NCBI RefSeq assembly: GCF_958979055.1
Contig: NC_084897.1
Span: 19,445,628-19,509,627 of the forward strand
Source: Alnus glutinosa
Lineage: Eukaryota > Streptophyta > Magnoliopsida > Fagales > Betulaceae
Length of the DNA stretch: 64,000 nucleotides
Direction: 5' to 3'
In this document: positions 22,356 to 34,352 of the stretch, in pieces
Position numbering within the stretch: position 1 is the first letter of the stretch
Layout: each line of letters opens with the position of its first letter
The notes under the pieces: model-generated
The model's database searches: none
What the model was told of the DNA's origin: nothing
Seen by the model: only the letters and a program-made list of their open reading frames with translations
Translations under genes and position numbers: made by a program

Positions 22356-25300
22356 ATGTATAAGAACCAATTACAAGAGTTAGCTCAGAGAAGCTGCTTT
22401 AACCTACCATCATATTCATGCATCCGGGAAGGACCAGATCATGCCCCTCGATTCAAAGCTACTGTGAATTTTAATGGCGAAACTTTTGAAAGCCCTACCT
22501 TCTGCTCTACTCTAAGACAGGCAGAACATGCTGCTGCTGAGGTAGCTCTGAACACACTTGCAGTAAGAGGCCCTTCTAGAGCGTTGGCTGCAAGAGTTCT
22601 GGTGAGCATTTAAGCAATCTGTATCACCTCTATTCTTGTTTTTCAAACATATCTTTCTCCTTCTTTGTATTCACAATAGTTTATTGATTTTAATTTAGTA
22701 GTTTTTGGGTGCATAGAGATCATAGTGTTGAACTCTTGGGTGAGAGAATTATTGCCTTTGTTTTAGAACAAAACCTTTGATTTTGTTTGTGAAAAGTAAG
22801 AAAAATAATATCATAAAGTGTTCGAGTTGCATGATGAGAATAAGAGGAAATAAGAAATAGGATGAAGTATAAAACAACCATAGTAACTGGAGTAGTGTGG
22901 AATGCTGGAATGTAAGCACAAATTGTGGGTTTTTAACCCTTAGGGAAGAGATATTGGGAGGCATGTGGAATGCTTTGTAGTTAACAGAACATTAGGTCAA
23001 GTGCTTAGAAAGCACTTGTAAGTTATGTGTGGATTCTAGCAATTGTGAGGAATGTCCTTGACTTATAAATTAGAAAGAGATAAGGTAGTAGTGAATTGTA
23101 ATATTATAAATTTGCAAATTCTAATTGCCATTGGCTAGCCAATTTTAAGCAAGTAGTATTAAATATAAGCACTTCAGAATATAGATGATGTTAAGTTTTC
23201 GTTTGTTTTAGCGGTTTTAAAACGTGTGGTTTGAAAAAATAGCGATTTCAAAACACATTAATAAAAACATAATTTTTAAAAACGTAGTTAAGTATTTGGT
23301 AAAATTGTGGTTGAGCTTTTAAAATCCTGTTTTTTAAAAAATGCACTGAGACTTTCTACAATTTTGTTTAAAGACATGCATTTGGCCTGCGAAATCGTGG
23401 GCCAAACGTACTCTAAACATTATCTTGATAATATCATATAGTTTTCATACACATGTAATTGCCAAAATTAAAGCATGAATACAAGACAAAATAAAAACTT
23501 TATCAAAACGTACAGCTTACACCCCTACAAGGATTCCTGAAAATTTGGCCACCTTGGATTTTCATGTAATGCTTATGCAAAATGTAAGAACCATGTTTTT
23601 CTCATTAGATCTGCACATTGCATGTATGTGTGTCACTTTACTTTGTGACACGAACTGTTTTTGGGTTGGATTTAATAGTGACACTTGAACATTTCTTCTC
23701 CTAGACCAAATCCTACCAGTAGACACTAAGCTAAATTTCAAATGAATACTGACTCCAGCACCTGTCTCCACCCTACCCTTGCAACTAGAACTCTCATCAT
23801 AACTGCGTTGTAATTTCCTAAATTTCCGATCATCTCTTTTTTATTCGTTTTATCCTGCTCTCTAGACTTCTCTCAGAGAGTATGCAATTATTGGTGAATG
23901 GAAGGTTCACACAAACTTGAGTTGATAATATAGCAGGAAAAGAGATACAAGAGAACTGATTCAAGCTATTTGATAAATTTGGTCCTCTCTTCTTGTGGTG
24001 AACTCTATACCATATAGCCTGCTTGTCACTTTTTCCCTTTCCTGATATGTAATCGTAGATTCGTAGATTTATTTACTGTAATTGTCTTTAACTTGCATGC
24101 AATCTGCCATCTTGAAATTAAAGGTCATATAATTATTTTTTTCGTGTGCTCTTGCAGGATGAAACGGGAGTTTATAAGAATTTGCTTCAGGAGACTGCTC
24201 ACAGAGCTGGGTTAAAACTTCCTGTTTATAGCACTGTTCGATCTGGACCAGGCCATGTTCCTGTTTTCTCATGTACGGTTGAGCTTGCAGGAATGAGCTT
24301 TACAGGTGAACCATCTAGGACCAAGAAACAAGCTCAAAAAAATGCTGCCATGGCTGCTTGGTCTGCCTTAAAAAAATGTGAGAATGTCTCTTTGTCTCTT
24401 TCTCTATTTATCTTTCTTCATAGTGCTCAATTTTTTTTAGAATCATACTGTCACTGTTTAGCTGTGCTGTAAGAATGCCTCTCGCACTCCTTACACATGT
24501 TAATTTGGGTTTGCTTGAATATCTTCTTCTTTCTTTTCTTTTTTTGAAAATGCTTGAATATCTAATTACTTCACATGACATGTGTAGTGCCTCAAAGTCA
24601 CTTATCTTCCCCTACTTCTCCATCACTGGAGTCTAAAGCCAATGAAGAACAGGAACAAGTGACCATTGCTCGTGTTCTTGCAAGTTTACGACCATCAGAG
24701 TCTAGTCAGTCTGCGGAAAATTATCACCGACGTGGTCAGCAAAGATCCACTCCCGTCTTATGGGGATCAACCCAGCCAACCCCAAGCTTATACCCTATGC
24801 GATGCCAGAACTGGGCATACTCTAGTTTTTCCCCGGAGATGGCCATGTACCAAATCTGGCAGCAAGAACAATTTTTACAGCGGCAAAACCACCTGTTGGC
24901 ACTTACCGTTCCAGCAGTTAGTCCATCAGCTCCTCAGATTTATCCGTTTGTGCAATCCATGCTCCAGCCAGACCACTGTCTATATTTTCCAGGAAGAGAA
25001 CTCGAGTCAATCCCAATGGGACCCAAAATTACAATTGCTACCTCAGGCCCATCATTCTGCTTCTCAAACCATTTGGTTCCTAGTTCAATCAGGGGCCGGT
25101 CCACGGTAACTATTCAAGAGATACAGGAGGAGAAATCAGAAGAGTCATCCAAGTACTCTCCATCTCGAGTTCCTGAAGCCCCTAGTGTTGGCAACAGTGG
25201 TGGTACTGAACCGCAAATCCCAGAAACAGTTCAGGGGGATAACAAGCAGAGCTTTAGTGGGATAGAAAGCAAAATTAGAAATCTTCAGCTAGAAGGGAAC

Positions 25301-25756
25301 CAAACAGGACAATTTGAATATGCTTCTCATAGGAGCATCGATTCTGGATTTAAGCCGATTGAGTTTCAATTACAAAACCCTTCATGTATGTACTCTTCTT
25401 GGCCTAATCTCAGACCCCAATATCCACCAAGAGGAAGTTCCCACAGTACTTTTCGACCACCTTCATCTGCAGGTGCTCCGGTGAGGATCAAAACCGTACG
25501 CCCCAATTCGTTGATGGGATTTAGACCACAAAACATGTCATCGCCTGGGGCTGCTCCGCCAAGAATGCGAACCGGGGTTCCTTCATGTTCAACCAGACCA
25601 CCTGAAAGATTGGACCTTGGAGGAGTGCCTCCTGCTTTCATGGCACCAGCTGTTCGAATCAGATCGGTTGTGCCAGTCTGCTCAGCTCCACCGGTGAGAA
25701 AGATGCCGAGCTCCGCTGCCGATGGAGGATCAGAAAACAAGGAAAGAAAGATTTAG
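22356..25756 (+). CDS. DRB2-like: Double-stranded RNA-binding protein, DRB2/3/5 clade
   Basis: Three coding exons (22356-22601, 24158-24377, 24588-25756) give 544 residues. The first dsRBD (residues 1-70) starts exactly as the plant DRB family does, MYKNQLQELAQRSCFNLPSY, and ends with AEHAAAEVALNTLA. The second (about 87-155) runs VYKNLLQETAHRAG ... KKQAQKNAAMAAWSALKK; both carry the lysine/alanine helix that contacts dsRNA. The long Pro/Ser-rich tail ends in repeats of a VRI[K/R][T/S]V.P motif (VRIKTVRP, VRIRSVVPVCSAPP) known from DRB2-type proteins. DRB proteins partner Dicer-like enzymes or modulate miRNA action. The N-terminal exon is the most diagnostic part. The paralogue (DRB2, 3 or 5) cannot be fixed without a tree, and the tail makes it longer than I recall for Arabidopsis DRB2. 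Confidence 0.95.
23190..23420. repeat. Possible MITE in DRB intron 1
   Basis: Sequence from CGTTTGTTTTAGCGGTTTTA to GGGCCAAACGTACTCTAAAC has the style of a short non-autonomous element (GTTTG at one end, CCAAACG near the other) and resembles phrases near 28495-28700. It lies in the 1,556-bp intron 22602-24157. Evidence is weak. Confidence 0.35.
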
Positions 25757-27185
25757 AACTGGAAGATTTGTCAAGAGCAGGTTGAGAGTTCGGGAAGCCT
25801 AGGATATGAAAGTAGTATAGATACTAAAAGAACAAGAGTCTCTCTTTCTCTTGTATTTTCACTATGCAAATTATGGTGGTTTTTGAGAGGCCATTAATGC
25901 TTCATAGTAATTAGAATAAATGGCAGTTTGATAATCGGTGTAAATGTGAATTTTATATTGCTTGAGCTTTATCAGTATTGATCCATTTATTTATTTATTT
26001 CTATATGTATACTTCATATCACGATGTATTGTTTTATACTGATCTGCTTTTCGTTATCAAATCAACTCGCTTCTCTGTTTCAAACCATCCGATTGTTAAA
26101 ATTTTTTATTTTTTATTATTTTTTTTTTTTTGGGGTTAAGAATCAGATTTGGTGAGAAAATTTTAGTCCAAAAATTAAACGATGGCTGGACCTCAAAAAT
26201 TGAGCTAATATCAAACGTCAAAGAGCCATGTGTACATGCTAACCTTTGCTCGGCTTGATTTACAGCCTTACTTTTCGATCATCGCTACAATATCTCGCAA
26301 GCGATTTTATGGGTAATATTTTATTTTAAAGAAATGTTTGATATTCTAGTACTTTTTTCTTTTTTTTTCTTCAGAATATGGTTTCAAAATAAGATTGTGA
26401 CACATTTCTCAAAATGAAAAATCTCATGGAATTGTGACATATCACGTTGGAGTAAAATTTGTGAGTCAAATTTAGAGTAAAATTAGTACAAAAGATAAAA
26501 TAAAAAAAAATTATGAAAAATTTGTTGAAGTGGACTTTTTTTTTTTTTTTTTTTTTTTGAGTTTTTTTGCTAAATTTTGGTAAAATATTTGAAATGAAGA
26601 GGTAACTGGGATGCTCTAATCATAAAAACTCTGTGTCATCTCGTGCCTCTGCACTCAACTTGTGTCTCTTCTTCTTCTTCGTTCAAGCGTCAAACTCGTC
26701 TTCAATGGAGATTTCAACCAGCATCCCACACCTACCGCACCTCCCACGCGGCACCATGTCAACCCCCCTCCCATGAGTTCGATAGCTGCTCTGTTTTTCT
26801 ATCAGAATCTTATCCATCGCCACCCAAGGCCCCCTTGTTTCTCCACTTCATCTTTCTCTCGCAAATGCCCGATTTGCCTCTTCAACCGCGATCCACCCCC
26901 ATGAACGCCAGCCACCACGTCAGATTTGCACAGCACTCAGCTCTGAGCCCCTCTTTTTCTTGCTCGTCATCTCTCAGCTCAATCCCTCTCTGACGCTCTC
27001 ATCTCTCCCTGTCACCATGCTTGGTGACCGGTGAAGGGCTGAAATAGAACGGATCGAGGAAACAGGGTGTGCCTATCGTAATGTTCAGAAGGAGAAACAG
27101 AAGGGATGGGGGCTTGAGTTTTCTACATCTTGCTTGACGAAGAGAGAGAGAGTAAAAGAAATGACAAAAAAAAAAAAAAAAAAAG
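25757..27185. other. DRB 3'UTR and intergenic DNA
   Basis: 25757-26000 is likely 3'UTR with AATAAA-like signals near 25915. 26100-26590 is AT-rich with poly-T tracts. 26640-27000 is Ser/Pro-codon-rich by composition and holds two overlapping ORFs (116 and 80 codons) with no recognisable domain, followed by a GA run and poly-A at 27166-27184. This could be a retroposed fragment, but no duplication was found. Confidence 0.4.
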
Positions 27186-27644
27186 CCCCCCAAGTTGTCG
27201 GCTATTTTCACTTTAGCTACCAAAGTTAAAAAAATTGTAATGTACCCTCTCTAAACCCATGCTGGGGTGGCCCAAAGGCCAACCCCAGAGGTTGCTGGAG
27301 GTAGCGAGCGGCCACTCCCTGGTGCCGAGGGTGGCCTTCGAGCCACCCCTTAGTATTTTCCTTCTTTTTTTAAAATTTTTTTTTAAATAAATAAATATCT
27401 TTGTTTTATTTATTTTTATTAGATTTTATAATTTTTTATTTTTAATGGACACGTATCAACTTTCTATTGGAGGTCCCCAAAAGAGCAAAATGACATCGTT
27501 TTAAAATGGTCAAAATTCCGTCTGTCTTGACAATCAAACCAGACGAAGTGCTTGAATTGAAATTTTTTGAAACTTTGAGGGGGTATATTGCAATATTTTA
27601 AACTTTGGTAGCCAAATTGAAAATAGCCAACAACTTTAAGGGGG
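27186..27644. mobile_element. Foldback element 1 upstream of NOP58
   Basis: Left end CCCCCCAAGTTGTCGGCTAT and inverted right end CCCCCTTAAAGTTGTTGGCT share about 45 nt of imperfect inverted repeat, including GGCTATTTTCA and GGCTACCAAAGTT. The interior contains GC-rich TGGCC/GGCCA blocks and no ORF. Confidence 0.7.
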
Positions 27645-27666
27645 TGAATTGTATTTAACCCACTAA

Positions 27667-28362
27667 GGGTTAAATATCTTACACTTCCATGTATTTTAAA
27701 AATTTTATTTTTTGTCGCTTTAATTTTCATTTTTTTTTTCAATACTTGTGATATGAAAAGACGGAGATTGTACCTTTGTCAGTCCAAAACTGACGAATTT
27801 TCATGTCAGCAACATGTGGCACCATGAAAATTGTGACACATGGCCCCATACTTTTTTTAATTTTCTTTTTTATATTTTGATACTTTAAAAAAAAAAAAAA
27901 AAAAATTGTAGGAGTGGCTGACCTCATTTGGCCTAGGGGTGGTTTGACCACCCCAATAGCCAACGTGAAAGAAAAAAAAAAAAAAAAAAAAAAAAAGAAA
28001 AAAAAAAGAAAAAGATTTTACACTTAAGGGTGGTCGAACCACCCGCATGCCAAATAAGGGTGTCCGAGCCACCTCCAAGCCAAATGGTGGTGGTTTTGAC
28101 CACCCCCATGTAGCCCAAAGAGGTGGCTCAGCTACCACCCCTACAATTTTTTTTTTTTTTTTTGAAAAAAAAAAAACTTTTAAAAAAATTGTGCAGCCAC
28201 GTGTCGCATACGTAAAAATCCATTAGTTTTGGATAAAAAAATGGACGAAGATACCATCTTCGTCTTTTCCTATAACACAAGTACTACCTATGAAAAAAAT
28301 AAAAACTGAGGAAGCAAAAAATAAAGTTTTTAAATCACAGGGTACAAAAATGTATTTGACCC
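27667..28362. mobile_element. Foldback element 2 upstream of NOP58
   Basis: The left arm GGGTTAAATATCTTACACTT is matched by the inverted right arm GGGTCAAATACATTTTTGTA, and both continue through TTAAAAA.TTTATTTTTTG over ~60 nt. Interior stretches of GGTGGTTTGACCACC type are themselves palindromic. It lies 22 bp from element 1, so the two are adjacent members of the same structural class. Confidence 0.7.
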
Positions 28363-28704
28363 AAAAACTAAAGTAAAAATAAAAAAAATAATATTTTAAT
28401 GGTTTCTTTCCTATATTTAGAGAAAATTGTTGGGTAGGTACTGTGAATACTCTTAGGCAGAATAGTTGATTAAATAATAAGGGTGAGTTTGACATTGAGA
28501 TTTCATAAATAAAACGTATAATTTAAAACCAAATCGTAAAAAATGAATCATTTGAAATTGCGTTTTTAAAAAAAAATTACAATTTAAAAACATAGAAAAT
28601 TTACATTTTCAAATCACAGGTAAGGAGATGTTTTTTGAAAATGTACAATTTTAAAATATAAATTGCTACAATTTTAAAATATAAATTGAGGGTGGGGGAT
28701 TCAT
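28363..28704. other. AT-rich spacer
   Basis: No gene. It is AT-rich with a locally duplicated phrase (TACAATTTTAAAATATAAATTG twice near 28647-28690, in pieces of under 20 bp). It ends with GGGATTCAT, the left TSD of the first MULE-type MITE. Confidence 0.5.
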
Positions 28705-28809
28705 AAGAAATGATCCCTACACTCATTTCTCATATTTTATTATTTTTTTACCAGCCACGTCAGCTTGTTGTAGGGCTGTTGTGAGAAATAAGTGTATGGA
28801 TCATTTCTC
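28705..28809. mobile_element. MULE-type MITE M2, copy 1 (105 bp)
   Basis: Its ends read AAGAAATGATCCCTACACTC and, inverted, GAGAAATGATCCATACACTT. It is flanked by a perfect 9-bp duplication, GGGATTCAT (28696-28704 and 28810-28818). Compared with copies 2 and 3 it lacks most of the left arm. A 9-bp TSD is the hallmark of Mutator-like transposition. Confidence 0.92.
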
Positions 28810-28830
28810 GGGATTCATACATTTCTGTAT

Positions 28831-29011
28831 GAGAAATGATCCCTACACTCATTTTTCACAACAGTCCCACAACAAGCTGACGTAGCTGGTAATATTTTAT
28901 TATTTTTTTACAAAAAGAAAACAAAACAAAACAAAAAAATAATAAAATATTACCAGCCACGTCAGCTTGTTGTGAAGCTGTTGTGAAAAATGAGTGTAGG
29001 GATCATTTCTC
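28831..29011. mobile_element. MULE-type MITE M2, copy 2 (181 bp)
   Basis: This almost fully palindromic element has TIRs of about 75 bp starting GAGAAATGATCCCTACACTC on both ends. It is flanked by a perfect 9-bp duplication, TTTCTGTAT (28822-28830 and 29012-29020). The central A-rich loop is non-coding. Confidence 0.94.
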
Positions 29012-29025
29012 TTTCTGTATCTAGG

Positions 29026-29209
29026 GGAGAAATAATCCCTACACTATTTTCTCACAACAGTTCCACAACAAGCTGACGTGGTTGGTAATATTTTATTATT
29101 TTTTTACAAAAAGAAAAGAAAACAAAACAAAAAAAAATAATAAAATATTACCAGCCACGTCAGCTTGTTGTGGGGCTGTTGTGAGAAATGAGTGTATGGA
29201 TCATTTCTC
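29026..29209. mobile_element. MULE-type MITE M2, copy 3 (184 bp)
   Basis: It has the same structure as copy 2. The flanking 9-bp repeats are GTATCTAGG (29017-29025) and GTATCCAGG (29210-29218), one mismatch. Its left TSD overlaps the right TSD of copy 2 by four bases. Its right end is only ~32 bp from the first promoter repeat of NOP58. Confidence 0.9.
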
Positions 29210-29241
29210 GTATCCAGGGTTGCTTAGGTGGCAGAGTGGGG

Positions 29242-29366
29242 TAGGTTTGAGAATTGCGGACCTTGGGCTGGATTAGGTTTGGGAATTGCGGACCTTGGGC
29301 TGGACCCCAACCCGGCCCGGCTTTCCAGCACTATATTAACAACATAAAGCTCACCTTAAACCCTAG
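29242..29366 (+). promoter_or_regulatory. NOP58 promoter: duplicated site II, TATA-like box and telo-box
   Basis: A 32-bp unit (TAGGTTTGRGAATTGCGGAC...TGGGCTGGA) is duplicated in tandem at 29242-29273 and 29274-29305. Each copy carries TGGGCT (29264-29269, 29296-29301), the site II element bound by TCP factors. CACTATATTAAC near 29330 is TATA-like. AAACCCTAG (29358-29366) is a telo-box. Site II plus telo-box is the known signature of plant ribosome-biogenesis and translation genes, which fits NOP58. Confidence 0.8.
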
Positions 29367-29493
29367 GCTAGACCCTTTCTTCTTCTTCTTCTTCTTCTTC
29401 TTCTTCCTCGTTTTCTCTCTTTCTCTCACAAAGGCAGCAGAGAAAGTGGTAACTGGTAAGCATCTAGGGCTTCTTCTTCTCAACCAAACCGGA

Positions 29494-29530
<37 letters not shown>

Positions 29531-29820
29531 ATTTCTTGTGCTTATATGTGTGTCTGTATATGCATTGGTTTCTTTGTGTGACTTTTTTTTTTTGCAAAAT
29601 TTTGTGGAAGCTAGAGTTTCATTGTGAACGAGTTTTGCTTATTGTGATCAGGGCTGTAATGGGTTAAGCTTATTACTGTAATCAAAAACCTAAAAATGTG
29701 ATCTTTTTAGCTTGGCGTATATAAAGGGCTGTATCTATGTATGTATGATTTGGGGGTGAAGTTTTACTGAACTAGGAACTGATTTTTGTGTATTGGGGTT
29801 GCTTTTCAGAAAGTTGAAAA

Positions 29821-32800
29821 ATGATTCTGTTATTCGAAACTCCGGCGGGGTTCGCCCTCTTCAAGGTTTTGGATGAAGGGAGGCTTAACAAAGTTGAGGT
29901 ACTTTCTACACTCTGCTTGGTTGCGGGAAAACTAAAGGAAAATTTTGTCCGAGATGGATTTTGCGATTTAAGATTTATGTTTGCTTTTCGAATAATGAAA
30001 AGTTTACCTCAAGAAAAAAAGTATCCGCGTTGGGAAAAGTTCTCTACTTTTTCATTTGTGCTAATTTATATGATTTGTGTTGCAGGACTTATGGAAGGAA
30101 TTTTCCAGTCCAGAGACAGCTAGACAGGTACTAATCTCTCCGTGTCTATATATTGTTCTCTCCTAAACAAGAAGCGCATAACTTGGTAGAAGGAAACTCT
30201 CTTTAACGTACTTCCCTCAAATACTGTTTCTCGTGCTCGAAAATTAGACCCATTAGCAATTTGTGTTTTAGACCTATGTATGTTCTTGCTTGTGAATATG
30301 ATTTTTGGTCTTGTATCAAACACTAGGTGGTGAAGTTGAAAGCATTTTCCAAGTTTGAGAATACGTCTGAAGCTTTGGAAGCAGCGACTTTGTTGATTGA
30401 TAGCAAGCCCAGCAAGGGACTGCGCAAGTTCTTGCGTTCTCATTGTGATGGTGAAACACTAGCTGTAGCTGATTCAAAGCTTGGGAACATTATCAAGGAC
30501 AAACTGGTATGTGGAAACTTTCCAATGAAAACCAGATGTGTTCTGCAATTTAGTATTGTTTTAAGTTTTAAGTGATGGAGCGGTTATTTTCTTGCAGAAA
30601 ATTGAATGTGTCCACAACCAAGCTGTGATGGAGTTGATGAGAGGCGTCAGAACTCAGATGACAGAGCTCATATCCGGCCTTGGCGTTCAAGACTTGGCAC
30701 CAATGAGCTTGGGTTTGTCTCATAGCTTATCTAGATACAAACTGAAGTTCAGTGCTGACAAGGTGTGTCTATTTTTATTTCTAATGAGTGGCGCTTGGAG
30801 ATGATAATTAAGATTGCTTTTATGGTCGTTGTTACTGCTGAGTACATTTGTTAGTTTTTGGGACAAAGGTTGTGGATGTAACACCCACCAATGTGAAGTG
30901 TATCACGATATTAGCTTTTGATGCAATGTTTATTGGTGACTTTAACTACCCATTTATGATTGATTCTAGAAAAATCATCTGTAGAAAGAATATGAACTCT
31001 GTTGAATATGCACTTTTTAGTTGGTAAAGCAGCAGGAAATGGTTTTGAACTGAAAGGTGAGTTTACAAGATTGTAGTTTGACTGGTCTGGGAATGATTCT
31101 GTGCTTGTTGGCCATTAACTACTGGAAACTTGAGTGAGAGTTTGAGGACCTGTTGCTTGAGTAGTTTACTGTCACTTGAAGAGCTGTTAATCCTTGTGAA
31201 GATGGGCTATTAGCTTGATGAATATATGATAACTATCAGTTCAATTTCAGTTTGTACAAGCTCTCATGAGCTATACTACAAAGAGAATGTTTTGGACTTT
31301 CTGTTGTGGCTGGTCAGAATTTGTATTATCTTGAATAAGCAATTAATGAAATTTTGCAGGAATGCTGTTCCTTCAACTCTGATATATAAATATTGCTTTT
31401 TTCCTAGGTGGATACCATGATCATTCAGGCTATTGGTTTGCTTGATGATCTTGACAAAGAGTTGAATACATATGCAATGAGGGTGAGAGAATGGTATGGT
31501 TGGCATTTTCCGGAGCTCACTAAGATTGTCCAGGACAACATTCTTTATGCGAGGACGGTGAAGCTCATGGGTGACCGTGTTAATGCTGCAAAGCTTGATT
31601 TTTCTGAGGTAGAATTTCTCATTTTCTTTTTAAAGTATTTAAGATGCTCCCTATATTTTTTTCCCCTTGTGTACCATTAACCTTATAGACATCTGAAATC
31701 CCAGTCCCCACCCCATTCACATGATACTATTGTTATTATTATTAATACTTATGATATTTTTATTGTTGTTATTTTTATTATCAATTCTTGTCTGAAACCC
31801 ATATGGATCTTGACTAGTGGTTTCACCTGCAAATGTCATGCTACTAACGAGTTACCTGAAAGTGTAGTATGAACACGCTTAAATGAACATACCTCACCAA
31901 GGAAAAGCATGGATATTGGACCATAAGGACAATGGTGATAATATATTTTTATCTGATTAAAGAAAATGAAGATGATAGTCATTGAAGTTTATTTTATTTT
32001 GATTGCTTAAAATATTACAGATAGTGCAAGAGGAGGTTGAAGCAGAATTGAAGGAAGCAGCTATGATTTCGATGGGAACTGAAGTTAGTGATCTTGATTT
32101 AGCTAATATCAGAGAGCTATGTGACCAGGTTCTCTCACTTTCCGAGTACAGAGCTCAACTCTATGATTATTTAAAAAACAGGATGAACACCATTGCACCA
32201 AATTTGACTGCACTTGTTGGAGAGCTTGTTGGTGCTCGCCTTATAGCCCACGGGGGTAGCTTGTTGAATCTTGCAAAGCAGCCTGGTAGCACTGTTCAGA
32301 TTCTTGGCGCTGAAAAGGCTCTCTTCAGAGCCCTGAAAACTAAGCATGCTACTCCCAAATATGGGCTTATTTACCATGCATCCTTGATTGGTCAGGCACC
32401 ACCAAAGCTTAAGGGAAAAATTTCTCGGTCACTTGCTGCAAAATCTGCATTGGCAATTAGATATGATGCTCTTGGAGATGGTCAAGATAACTCTATGGGC
32501 CTGGAGAACCGAGCCAAGGTACTTATGCACCAATTTGTCTGGTACTGTCCTGATCTTTTATTGAAAGCATTCTCTTACGTTGCACCATTTTTGACAGCTT
32601 GAAGCACGTTTAAGGAATCTTGAAGGCAGAGAATTGGGTCGTTCTGCTGGGTCAGCCAAAGGCAAACCTAAGATAGAAGTCTATGATAAGGATCGAAAGA
32701 AGGGAGCTGGTGGACTGATAACTGCTGCCAAGGTTTGAAATCTGTTTTGTATATGTTACATAGTTTTGCCCCTTGTTTTCAGATGCTCATTGGCTGCCAA

Positions 32801-33269
32801 TTGTATGTAGACATATAATCCTTCAGCGGATTCTGTTCTTGGGCAAACGGCAAATACTGCTGCTGACAACGAGGAGGAAACAGTCCCAAAGAAAAGGAAA
32901 GCAGAGAGACTGTCTCAGACTGGAGAAGCAACAGAGGAGGCTCCTGCTACTGGTGAAGATAAGAAGAAAAAGGATAAAAAAGAGAAGAAGAAGAAGAAGA
33001 AAGCTGATGAGGGGGACACAGCTACGCCAACTAATGGAAATGACCATGTGGAACAAGAAGTTGAAGAGGTGGTGACAAAGGAAAAGAAGGAAAAAAAGAA
33101 AAAGAAGAAACATTCAGCGGAGGATGCTGGGGCACAGAATGGGGATGAGAATGTTGACTCCGGTGAAAAGAAGAAGAAGAAGAGAAAGCATGCTGAACAA
33201 GAAGAAGAAGAATCTGAAGCGCCGAGCAAGAAGAAAGAGAAGAAAAAGAAGAAGAAAAGTGAGGATTGA
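29821..33269 (+). CDS. NOP58: NOP58/NOP5, box C/D snoRNP core protein
   Basis: Eight coding exons (29821-29898, 30086-30127, 30327-30506, 30598-30762, 31408-31608, 32021-32518, 32598-32732, 32811-33269) join with all introns in phase 0 into 585 residues. The N-terminus [20 protein letters not shown] is the NOP5 N-terminal domain; a coiled coil follows. The Nop domain (about residues 290-385) contains [20 protein letters not shown] and IYHASLIGQ, which contact the k-turn RNA and the 15.5K protein. The tail is a long KKE/KKD-rich nucleolar segment. The protein scaffolds box C/D snoRNPs that 2'-O-methylate rRNA, with fibrillarin and NOP56. A 5'UTR intron (about 29454-29809) precedes the ATG. The gene looks intact. 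Confidence 0.97.
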
Positions 33270-34287
33270 GAAGTTCTGGATGGCCAACCAAACAATTTTG
33301 ATTAATTTAGGTTGCCAACTCGGTACTTCTATCTGTAAAATTCATTTTTGGGAGCGTCATCCTTTTCCTAGTGTGGTTTATATGTTATTTCTAATGTATT
33401 TCTAATCTCTTATGGACATGAATGCAAGGTAAGGGAGAGGACAGAATGTTATATTTGGCGATATCCAGTTGATTTAGATTAATGTTGGTTTTGTCTCAGG
33501 TACATTTTCAGTCAGAGTTCTGCACCTTTGTGGTAAGATTTCATTTCTGACTATTGTAAAACAACAGAGCCTTAATTTTTTAAGTTAGGCGAATATTCCA
33601 GTAATTGCAGGGTGATCATAATGAGACATATTACATGTACATTTTTTATATATTTCTTTTCTAAATCAACCATTAGATCTGTATGATTCACATGTGAGTT
33701 TTCGTAGATTTTACAGATTTAATGGTTAATTTAGAAAAAAGATGTCATTTCTCAATCAAAACATATAAGAAGTATCAGTCTAATTTTTGTTTTGTTTTTC
33801 TTTGGTTTGGTAATTTGGTCATGGATGATCTCATTCATCACCATATATTATGGGAGGTAGCAGTTCCAATAGGTACAAGTGACATTGCCAGTTAATGTTA
33901 ATTATTGGAGCAAGTTTTAACACTAAAAGTAGTGCTTTTGAATCAGGCTAATTTGTGCAAGTTGTGAGGGGTTGATTTAAGAAGGCAATAATCCAAGCTC
34001 CAATCCACCCGTAGGGTGTGGCTTGGGGTGTTAAGATTGCACGAGTCTTCTATGTTCTTTTCTTTCGGATAATATTATATAATTTGAAAACTACGAAGCA
34101 AAAGATGGTTGGTATTGCTGGATTTTGAATTCCTTTTGAGCGTGTTGATAATGGAGATTCTCTCAATCTTTTGATGAGACGGTCTAGATAGAAGATTAGA
34201 TAGTAGTCATATTTGACTGAACATCACCATGAATTTAGGAGAAGATTTGGGTAGAAAGGTTAGATAAATGATTGGAAAGAAAATGAG

Positions 34288-34352
<65 letters not shown>

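Noticed and set aside
26643-26993. 116-codon Ser/Pro-rich ORF
   Set aside because: No domain, no intron or promoter context, composition-driven, and an overlapping 80-codon ORF is equally good.
30763-32020. Possible box C/D snoRNAs in NOP58 introns (TGATGA near 31214 and 31970)
   Set aside because: No CTGA box or terminal stem at the right distance was found; the words are common in AT-rich introns.
32823-33295. Reverse-strand Phe/Ser-rich ORFs
   Set aside because: They are antisense to the Lys/Glu-rich NOP58 tail.
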